A stretch of DNA of 34,767 nucleotides from Clostridiales bacterium (GTDB lineage: Bacteria; Bacillota; Clostridia; Oscillospirales; Oscillospiraceae): assembly GCA_902363045.1 (NCBI GenBank), contig CABIYX010000026.1:1-34767 (forward strand). The letters are read 5' to 3'. Positions 16,201 through 22,105 of this stretch are shown here, in pieces. Positions within the stretch are counted from its first letter, which is position 1, and every line of letters begins with the position of its first letter. The notes below the pieces were generated by a model, which searched no databases, was not told the origin of the DNA, and saw only the letters and a list, made by a program, of their open reading frames with translations. A program made the position numbers and the translations under genes.

Positions 16201-18099
16201 ACCCCCACCGCCTTTAACGCCCCGACCCTGTATCTGACTCACGACAACCCCCTGACCGCACTCCAGTACGCCAGCTATAAGGCGTCCATCGAGTTCGACC
16301 CCGAGGAGTTCAGCGGCCCCGCTGACCTGCTGGGCGTCACCTACCCCGTGGGCACCACCGGCGGCACCCTGGCCAGCGACTACCAGAACAAGATGAGCGC
16401 CTTCGGCGCCGTCATCCCCGGCAACGAACGCTGGTGGCACTCCGCCAACGAGCGCATCAGTGTGGACTCCATCGTGGAGATGACCAAGATGATGGCCGAC
16501 GGGATGCTGGAGATGGCCCGCTACTCCGGCTCCGCGGGCGCCCAGCTCATGTGGGCTGACCTGCCCGGCCTCAACGCCGACCGCGCCGACCTGGACCTGC
16601 TGGATGTGACCATCGGCACCTATCAGGACGCCTCCGATGAGATCACCGAGAAGGCCCTGGACGGCGATGAGCTGATCGGCGCCACCGACTTCGAGATCCA
16701 TATGTGGGCCGCGCGCGGCAACGGCACCAAGAGCCAGATCGCGTACGACCTGGGCCATGCGCCCGGCGGCGTGTACCTGCCCCTGGATAATAAAGACTTC
16801 CTGGACAACACCTTCGTCCTGCCCATGCGCCTGGAGTTCAAGTACGACAAGCCCGCCAGCATGACGGACGCCGACTGGAACGCCCTGCGCGGCGGCGACC
16901 TGGATATGGTCAACTTCAGCCTGCTGGAGAAGGACGGCAAAACCGTCGCCCTGACCCTGCCTGAGGGCGCAGACGCGAAGGATTACTTCTCCATCCGTGT
17001 GGACGAGAACGACACCGATACGGTCTATGTGGCCGCCAACCTGGCCATCGTGGACGGCAAGCATGACCTGGAGGCCGTGACCGCCGACTCCAAGACCGAC
17101 CTGTTCAAGCTGAACGACGAGTGGCTCAAGAACAACAAGAACCCCTTCCCCGAGCGCGGCCAGATCGAGGAGCGCGGCTTCTTCCTGTTCGGCGACGGCG
17201 AGAAGAACGCCTGCTTCGAGTCCCCGAAGGCCATTTTTGCCACCCTGGACGCGGACCAGCTGAACCAGGATGACGACGATGATAACGACTCCTCCGGCGG
17301 CTCCGACAATGAGCGGACCTATGCCATCTCCGTCTCCAAGGCGGACAACGGCTCCGTGAAGGCCAGCGCCTCCAGCGCCTCCGCCGGCACCCGGATCACC
17401 GTCACGGTGAAGCCGGACAGCGGCTATGAGCTGGATGAGCTGACGGTCACCGACGCCAAGGGCAAGGAGGTAAAGGTCACCAAGCGCTCTGAGACCACCT
17501 ATACCTTCCAGATGCCCGACAGCAAGGTCACTGTGGAGGCCGTCTTTGCCAAGGACGGAACGGTGGTGGAACAGCCTCTGTTCTCCGACGTGAGCAAGAA
17601 CGACTACTTCCATGACGCAGTGGAGTGGGCGGTGGACAAGGGCATCACTTCCGGCACCGGAGCCAACACCTTCAGCCCCAACGCCTCCTGCACCCGCGGC
17701 CAGATGGTCACCTTCCTGTGGCGGGCCGCCGGCTCCCCCGCGCCCAAGAGTGCGGAGAACCCCTTCACGGATGTGAACAAGGGCGACTACTTCTATGACG
17801 CGGTCCTGTGGGCTGTGGAGCAGGGGATCACCTCCGGCACCAGCGCCACCACGTTCAGCCCCAACGCCACTGTGACCCGCGGCCAGACCGTCACCTTCCT
17901 GTGGCGGGCCAACGCCTCTCCCGTGGTGAATTTCGCCATGAACTTCACCGATGTGAACGAGAGCGCCTACTATGCGGAGGCGGTGCGCTGGGCCGTGTCT
18001 GAGAACATCACCGCCGGGACCGGCGCGAACGCCTTTAGCCCCGACGCCCCCTGCACCCGCGGCCAGATCGTGACCTTCCTGTGGAAGGACCGCGCCTGA
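13276..18099 (+). CDS. S-layer-anchored bifunctional peptidase: C26 gamma-glutamyl hydrolase plus M20 dipeptidase
   Basis: A 1607-residue secreted protein. Domains in order: signal peptide (cut near GVSA-VEP, residue 31); a PuuD-like C26 domain (about 140-440) with nucleophile Cys244 in AVCRGEQ and HPE (His394, Glu396); an acidic linker; an M20/PepV-like domain (about 460-1065) with His583 in HLDSP, Asp629, Glu663-Asp664, Asp711 and His1055. Then an unassigned region (1066-1340), a beta-repeat of the InlB-B type (about 1349-1429), and three SLH domains (1436-1607). All catalytic residues of both enzymes look present; the usual Glu-Glu pair of M20 reads Glu-Asp. SLH domains bind wall polymers, so it acts outside the cell. 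Together the two activities could split gamma-glutamyl tripeptides such as glutathione; this is inferred. ATG follows a perfect AAAGGAGGT; 50 open codons upstream are leader. Confidence 0.93.
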   Translation: MNISGKRTSRLLSLSLTGSMLLGLMTTGVSAVEPAQDQTPQTTKTVTDAILYTVDADGNLEYNVVYEAQVADGVTVTDATKGGAIDSLDELDAVLGEPDATPKELTGTPHEDRTLGDAVVADLTITSDEITAIEVTDVRERPVIGISWKKDSIGTDYQGFAEAFERNGAQVIFLPQVETDEEAEDIFSRINGVFMTGGEDWNPDLYNEEAYPHGSSGWNDARDTSDLNLMQNAIDLDVPMLAVCRGEQGFNIAMGGGLIQDVPTYLGQQVKAGKISEDRVTVIEDTGIGWGENKKPCEPAHYRVTVDGLVHSGGKGYHKLDAGTDGIGISKDSKWLSDIFGGAETIELVATAHHQSVNPDKLGNGLTVAARSSDGIIEAIEHQGSLFALGLQWHPERDALEDTRTDKETGEVIDVNQDQCNAPLRALVHYAGVQMDREDVPGGDEEEEEKPFQPSVTYQLTVTDAEREKIHAAVDALAGKVENMRPNENQNPNTLVGALAKGSSYDSISYGSRITSVEKVYPFKVINSEANHNEYDRKVAKLAWVKELGEALGLKVVQRQDDKYVYVEIGDPDAPEMVMALSHLDSPTASNNPDENLKRWVNYDGKLDPSAYHTPYVKDGWLYGAGVQDDSGPTLATLFAAKALQDSGVEFDRRIRIVMGCYEDGSPKNPSADETLNYIDIPYYSAPGFYDNWTYKALNREETPIAAYTSDSRFPVVVGNTRAWTPYLTMNLAKDLGKDFSLVETGAGVTLREGDPTLKDIVYGSAAQIASRAIFVLDIASAGEAEVKAFCDKVNQAATERGWLPAAPGTTQKVQLTENKDEKTLTLEINTDVAMEYPMPMYSKNAVVWGMYLLSQALPNGLELKNAATGVSNLFFKNCVEGEAYIGKYMGIPSELLRNPHDGTANLTIAPMGTISHEDTSKFPFYDQRTQSLRIPLVIRSIHATKENYDTATQAVIDACENQGFTLETAQGAASTPTAFNAPTLYLTHDNPLTALQYASYKASIEFDPEEFSGPADLLGVTYPVGTTGGTLASDYQNKMSAFGAVIPGNERWWHSANERISVDSIVEMTKMMADGMLEMARYSGSAGAQLMWADLPGLNADRADLDLLDVTIGTYQDASDEITEKALDGDELIGATDFEIHMWAARGNGTKSQIAYDLGHAPGGVYLPLDNKDFLDNTFVLPMRLEFKYDKPASMTDADWNALRGGDLDMVNFSLLEKDGKTVALTLPEGADAKDYFSIRVDENDTDTVYVAANLAIVDGKHDLEAVTADSKTDLFKLNDEWLKNNKNPFPERGQIEERGFFLFGDGEKNACFESPKAIFATLDADQLNQDDDDDNDSSGGSDNERTYAISVSKADNGSVKASASSASAGTRITVTVKPDSGYELDELTVTDAKGKEVKVTKRSETTYTFQMPDSKVTVEAVFAKDGTVVEQPLFSDVSKNDYFHDAVEWAVDKGITSGTGANTFSPNASCTRGQMVTFLWRAAGSPAPKSAENPFTDVNKGDYFYDAVLWAVEQGITSGTSATTFSPNATVTRGQTVTFLWRANASPVVNFAMNFTDVNESAYYAEAVRWAVSENITAGTGANAFSPDAPCTRGQIVTFLWKDRA

Positions 18100-18139
18100 G
18101 TGGCATAAAAGCAGAGCCGAACTAAGGTAAAATAAAGCA

Positions 18140-18174
18140 CAGAAGGCCCGCAGCCGGTGACTGCGGGCCTTCTG
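18140..18174. terminator. Shared terminator between the surface peptidase and GNAT genes
   Basis: A 13-bp stem (18140-18152 with 18162-18174) and 9-nt loop, followed by TTTGTTTC on plus and, on minus, by TGCTTTATTTT. Likely serves both convergent genes. Confidence 0.85.
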
Positions 18175-18202
18175 TTTGTTTCATCAGGCGGAAAAGGCGG
18201 GA

Positions 18203-18727
18203 TCACAGGGCTTTTTCATAGCAGTTGAGCACCTCGGGGAGAAAGTCCTGGAAGAGGAAGTCACCGGACCCGGCGAAGCGGTAGCCCAGCCGGGGATACA
18301 TGGCATTGGCAGGAACATTATGGATATAGGTGTCCAGGCGCACAGCGCGCTTGCCCTGGCGGCGCAGCTCCTCCTCACAGAAGTCCACCAGCCTCCGGGC
18401 CAGCCCCCGGCCGGACAGGCTGGGACGGATGACCAGGGTGTGGATGACCCCTACCTCCTCCGGGGCGGCGGGGATGGACCAGGGGATCTGGCTGTATTCC
18501 GGGAGCTGGATCCCATTGAGGTTGACACAGCCGCAGACCGCGCCCTCCTCCTCCAGGACCCAGAGGGTGCCCTCCTCCAGCGCCTGACGGGCAGTGTCCC
18601 GGGTGGGATACCGGCCGCGCTGCCAGTTGGTATAGGAGACAGGGCGGGCGTCCTCCAGGTCCAGGATCTCGTCATAGATCCGGGCGATGGGGTCCAGATC
18701 GGCGTCACGGGCGGGTCGGATCATCAT
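18203..18727 (-). CDS. GNAT-family N-acetyltransferase
   Basis: A 174-residue acyl-CoA-dependent acetyltransferase. The acetyl-CoA motif A is clear: VIHTLVIRPSLSGRGLARRL, followed by a helix and a motif-B-like GYRFAGSGDF near the C-terminus. The overall fold covers the whole protein. The substrate is unknown; the family includes small-molecule and protein acetylases. The ATG at 18727 (a second ATG follows at once) has AAAGGAG at proper spacing. It starts 28 bp after the P-type-ATPase-like gene and is probably co-transcribed with it. Confidence 0.9.
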   Translation of the reverse strand: MMIRPARDADLDPIARIYDEILDLEDARPVSYTNWQRGRYPTRDTARQALEEGTLWVLEEEGAVCGCVNLNGIQLPEYSQIPWSIPAAPEEVGVIHTLVIRPSLSGRGLARRLVDFCEEELRRQGKRAVRLDTYIHNVPANAMYPRLGYRFAGSGDFLFQDFLPEVLNCYEKAL

Positions 18728-18755
18728 GGATCGCTCCTTTCATCGGATGGTGGAT

Positions 18756-20951
18756 TCAGTAACGTGCTGTCCAGCTGGTCAAAAACCACACCGGGGCCAG
18801 CCAGAACAGCAGAAAGACCAACAGATTCAAAGGGGACAGGGAGCCGTAGGCGTCCACAGAGGTGAGATAGTAGGCCAGCAAGACCCCCACGCAGGAGCCG
18901 AGACAGGTCAGCACCGCGCCGAACCGGGTGGACCAGCGCAGGCGCTTGGCAGCCACCACCGACTCCCCATAGGGCAGCAGGCCCTCCCGGCACAGGACCG
19001 CGGTGATGGTGGAGGAATGGGGCTGGTCCGGGTCGGACAGCTCCCGGCGGCGCTCCACCGGCGGAAAGTCCATCTTGTCTGCCGCCAGCTTGAAGCGCTG
19101 ATGGAGCATGGCGGGGATCAGATTGAAGTCCCGGGTGGCCAGCACCGGACCTACCTTCTCCCGCATCAGGGCCTCCAGAGAGGGAAACACCATGTCGGGG
19201 AGGGTATAGTTCAGGGCGAAGATACCGGCCAGCTCTCCTTCGATGGCGCAGAATACCGCGTTTTTCACATGGAGCCCCTGGGGGAGCTCCACCTCCATCA
19301 GCTTCATAAAGGCGGCGGAGCCCACCAGGACCTGGTCGCCGCGGATGGTGGCCGACAGGCCGCCTCCCTCATAGCAGCACAGGTGCTCCGCCTTCCGGAA
19401 GATGGAGCCCTGGGCCCGGAGCAGGTCGTGGAACAGCTTGGTCAGGCCGCTGCCCGAGTCCCGGATCAGGGTGGCGGTGTACCCCACCACCCGCTCAATG
19501 GACCAGTCGCCGAATACCTTGATGCCGTTGAGCTCCACATAGCCGGGAGGGAACAGGTCGCCGTCGGTGAGGAGGATGCGGTCCCCCTTTCCGGACTGGG
19601 CCGTGCCCGGCCATCCGGCCAGGGCCGCGCCGCTGGAGGCCAGCCGCCGGGCCAGCTTGTGGAAGGGGCGGCCATACACCAGGGCCCCGCCAAAGGCGGC
19701 GGAGGCGGTGAAGGTGGCGGAGAGGCACCACAACAGATGCTGGGGCTTGTCGAGTCCATAGGAGGCCAGCAGAGAGAACAGCAGGCAGGCCAGCAGCAGC
19801 AGAGGACAGACCACCCGGTAGATGCGCTGGGCGCCGTCATCCATCTGGACCTGGCTCCCGAAGCCGTTGGGGACGCCGGACCACTTGCAGTAGGTGTCCC
19901 GTCCATTCCATTTGCCCTCGTCCAGGGTGAGGATATAGGGCTCCGCCGCCGAGGCGGCGGTGCGGCAGGACAGGCGCAGGCCGCAGCGCTTGTGGTAGCT
20001 GCCGTGGAGCAGGAAGAACAGCCCGGCCAGGGCGGCGGCTGCATAGGGCAGCTGCCCCTCCCGGTCCTGGGAGAGGGAGAGGGTCAGGGCGTCGGCCAGG
20101 GTGAACAGGACCGACAGGGCGGCCAAGGTGTCCATCTCCACCCGCCCCCGGAGGGCGCGCCGGAGGCCCGCCCAAAGCACATCCAGAGAGAGAAGCGTCC
20201 CCAGGCCAAGCAGTCCGGCAGAGATCCAGACCTGGATCTGATAGCCGTCCAGCGGGGGCAGCCAGTAGAAGCCCGAGGCGGGAACAGCCAGCTGGAACAG
20301 GGCGGCGGCGGCCAGCAGAAAGACCAGGACCGTCCGCAGGCGCATCCCCTTCAGCCCCTTGCCGTAGGTGCGGGCCAACTCCTGGGGCGGCAGGTCGGGG
20401 GGAGGCGGCTCCGGCTTCCGGGGCCTGCGGATCCGGCCGGGGGGCTCGGGGGGCGCCTCCTGGTCGGTGCCCGGAATGAGCTCCTCCAGGCGGCGGACCT
20501 CCTCGGGATCCATACGCTCCGACTCCTGGAACATCTGGTCGGCATAGCGGTCGGCCTTCCGGGTGATGTCCTTGAGAAAGGCGGACAGTACGCTCTCCTC
20601 CTCCGGAAAGTCCACCACCCGGCCGGTCTCGCCGCCGTCCTCCCCGTCCTCCGGGGTGCCGGCGTCCTCCTCCACGGGCCCATCCGCCTCAAAGGGGGCC
20701 GCCTCCGGCTCCTCCGCCGGGGGCGGAACGGGACGTCCTGGAAAGGCCACCACCTTGCCGGTGTCCGCGGCGGCGCGGGCGGCGGGAGCGGAAACGGGGA
20801 CGGCGGAGCGCTGGGTGCTCCGCCGGGTCCCATACTCCGCCAGAATGTCCTCCAGGGTGAAGGAACCGGTTTCCGCGTCCCGGCTCAGCGACTTACATTC
20901 CGCCAGCTCGTCGTTGTTCAGTTGTTCGGTTTCCTTGTCACGGTCGTGCAT
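18756..20951 (-). CDS. P-type ATPase-like membrane protein lacking the catalytic motifs
   Basis: A 731-residue protein with a P1B-type ATPase layout. A long acidic, Pro-rich cytoplasmic N-terminus (1-200) precedes about eight helices. Helix four to six landmarks are EMDTLAALS and GGALVYGRPFHKLARRLA. An N-domain-like stretch (CYEGGGLSATIRGDQVLVGS, about 526-545) and a closing helix pair (675-727) follow. The functional motifs are altered: no CPC in the sixth helix (TFTAS there), DKTGT replaced by TDGDLF (462-467), TGDN reduced to ATRDFN (605-610), and no GDGxNDxP hinge. It should not be able to form the phospho-aspartate intermediate, so a transport role is doubtful. It may be a membrane scaffold or regulator. 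ATG at 20951 with AGGA upstream; in operon with a GNAT gene. Confidence 0.75.
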   Translation of the reverse strand: MHDRDKETEQLNNDELAECKSLSRDAETGSFTLEDILAEYGTRRSTQRSAVPVSAPAARAAADTGKVVAFPGRPVPPPAEEPEAAPFEADGPVEEDAGTPEDGEDGGETGRVVDFPEEESVLSAFLKDITRKADRYADQMFQESERMDPEEVRRLEELIPGTDQEAPPEPPGRIRRPRKPEPPPPDLPPQELARTYGKGLKGMRLRTVLVFLLAAAALFQLAVPASGFYWLPPLDGYQIQVWISAGLLGLGTLLSLDVLWAGLRRALRGRVEMDTLAALSVLFTLADALTLSLSQDREGQLPYAAAALAGLFFLLHGSYHKRCGLRLSCRTAASAAEPYILTLDEGKWNGRDTYCKWSGVPNGFGSQVQMDDGAQRIYRVVCPLLLLACLLFSLLASYGLDKPQHLLWCLSATFTASAAFGGALVYGRPFHKLARRLASSGAALAGWPGTAQSGKGDRILLTDGDLFPPGYVELNGIKVFGDWSIERVVGYTATLIRDSGSGLTKLFHDLLRAQGSIFRKAEHLCCYEGGGLSATIRGDQVLVGSAAFMKLMEVELPQGLHVKNAVFCAIEGELAGIFALNYTLPDMVFPSLEALMREKVGPVLATRDFNLIPAMLHQRFKLAADKMDFPPVERRRELSDPDQPHSSTITAVLCREGLLPYGESVVAAKRLRWSTRFGAVLTCLGSCVGVLLAYYLTSVDAYGSLSPLNLLVFLLFWLAPVWFLTSWTARY

Positions 20952-20994
20952 ATCGGTTCCTCAGTATCCTGCTTTTGGGTCCGGAGATCCCGGT

Positions 20995-21024
20995 TTTATA
21001 GAATATTATGCTTAAAAAATACAA
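20995..21024 (-). promoter_or_regulatory. Promoter of the P-type-ATPase-like gene
   Basis: Minus strand: TTGTAT (21024-21019), 18-bp spacer, TATAAA (21000-20995). It sits in the 87-bp gap after rlmB, where no terminator is visible, so readthrough from rlmB is also possible. Confidence 0.6.
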
Positions 21025-21038
21025 AACGTAATGCCGGC

Positions 21039-21830
21039 TCAGTTCCCGGTCCGCTGCCGGACAGCCTCATAGAGGAGAACTGCGGCGGCGGCGGAGGCGT
21101 TCAGAGAGTTGATCTTGCCGAACATGGGGATGGAAACGGTGAAGTCGCAGTTCTCCGTGACCAGGCGGCCCATGCCCTCCCCCTCGCTGCCGATGACGAT
21201 GGCGGCGGGGCCCTTCAGGTCGGCCTGGTACAGGGAGGTGGAGCCGTTCATGGCGGTGCCGAACACCCAGACGCCCTCCTCCTTCAGCTCCTTCAGCAGG
21301 GAGGGGAGGTTTGCCACCCGGGCCACGGGCACATGGGCCACCGCGCCGGCGGAGGTCTTGGCCACCACGGCGGTGAGGCCGGCGGAGCGGCGCTTGGGGA
21401 TGATGACGCCGTGGGCCCCGGCGGCGTCGGCGGTGCGGATCACCGCCCCCAGGTTGTGGGGGTCGGAGAGCTCGTCGCACACCACGATAAGGGGGGGCTC
21501 GCCCTTTTCCCGGGCGGCGTTGAGGATGTCATCTACGGTGGCGTACTCCCGCACAGCGGCCAGGGCGATAACGCCCTGGTGGGAGTGGGTGCGGCTCATG
21601 CCGTCCAGCTTGCGCCGGTCGGCGTCCACCACCACGATGCCCTTTTCCCGGGCGGCGGAGGCGATATGGCCCAGGGCGGAGTCAGTCTCGCCCTTCATCA
21701 AAAAGATCTTATCGATGGCGACACCGGCGCGCAGGGCCTCGATGACCGCGTTGCGGCCTTCAATGACGCCGTCGTTCTCCGTCTCCACGGGGGCGGAGCG
21801 GCGCAGAGGGGGACGTTTGTTCATGGACAT
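21039..21830 (-). CDS. rlmB: RlmB/TrmH-type RNA 2'-O-ribose methyltransferase
   Basis: A 263-residue SPOUT (trefoil-knot) methyltransferase that uses S-adenosylmethionine to methylate a ribose in rRNA or tRNA. The N-terminal substrate-binding domain (about 22-95) begins VIEGRNAVIEAL. The SPOUT domain carries the three family motifs: SDPHNLGAVIRTADAAGAHG, then IVIGSEGEGMGR, then IPMFGKINSLNASAAAAVLLYE. This pattern fits the 23S guanosine methyltransferase group RlmB, though TrmH-family members are hard to separate. The start is ATG at 21830, preceded by AGGAGGT, rather than an in-frame ATG eight codons upstream. It is divergent from ftsH. Confidence 0.92.
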   Translation of the reverse strand: MSMNKRPPLRRSAPVETENDGVIEGRNAVIEALRAGVAIDKIFLMKGETDSALGHIASAAREKGIVVVDADRRKLDGMSRTHSHQGVIALAAVREYATVDDILNAAREKGEPPLIVVCDELSDPHNLGAVIRTADAAGAHGVIIPKRRSAGLTAVVAKTSAGAVAHVPVARVANLPSLLKELKEEGVWVFGTAMNGSTSLYQADLKGPAAIVIGSEGEGMGRLVTENCDFTVSIPMFGKINSLNASAAAAVLLYEAVRQRTGN

Positions 21831-21850
21831 AGAGGGGGACCTCCTGATGG

Positions 21851-21877
21851 TCACTGCCCTGAGCTATGCGGCAGTGA
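21851..21877 (-). promoter_or_regulatory. Leader hairpin next to the rlmB ribosome site
   Basis: A perfect 8-bp stem (TCACTGCC/GGCAGTGA) with an 11-nt loop, ending about 9 bp before the AGGAGG of rlmB. It could modulate access to the ribosome site. Confidence 0.5.
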
Positions 21878-21899
21878 ATTTGGAATAAAGATACCACAT

Positions 21900-21928
21900 A
21901 CTATACCATATTTCCGCCGGAGAGGGAA
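21900..21928 (-). promoter_or_regulatory. rlmB promoter
   Basis: Minus strand: TATAGT (21905-21900) with a poor -35 (TTCCCT, 21928-21923) at 17 bp. The -10 lies inside one arm of the 14-bp inverted repeat shared with the ftsH promoter. Confidence 0.6.
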
Positions 21929-21996
21929 GGGTGAAATTCACATCGGACCGGCGGCGCGCCCGTCCCCCTTTTACAGAAAGTTTACAGCACTCTTTC

Positions 21997-22025
21997 TTGT
22001 TTTTAAAGGAATAGTATGGTATAGT
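21997..22025 (+). promoter_or_regulatory. ftsH promoter
   Basis: TTGTTT (21997-22002), 17-bp spacer, TATAGT (22020-22025). The leader is about 75 nt before the TTG start. Confidence 0.75.
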
Positions 22026-22105
22026 ATGAACTGCTGAAGTTTCAGCGCAAGGCCCGGTTCCGGGCCGAATTTTATGCAGACATCGCATGATGGAGGTATT
22101 CTCCC

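Larger units (their letters stand above)
21897..22028. repeat. 14-bp inverted repeat covering both divergent -10 regions
   Basis: CATACTATACCATA (21897-21910) and its exact reverse complement TATGGTATAGTATG (22015-22028) are 104 bp apart. Each contains the -10 box of one divergent promoter (rlmB, ftsH). This could be a paired operator or a shared promoter sequence. Confidence 0.7.

Noticed and set aside
13363..17613. A 1416-codon minus-strand open frame inside the surface peptidase gene
   Set aside because: Antisense to a gene with clear catalytic motifs; lacks stops only because of codon bias.
18687..22037. A 1116-codon plus-strand open frame across three minus-strand genes
   Set aside because: It crosses gene boundaries and promoters of rlmB and the P-type-like gene and shows no domain.
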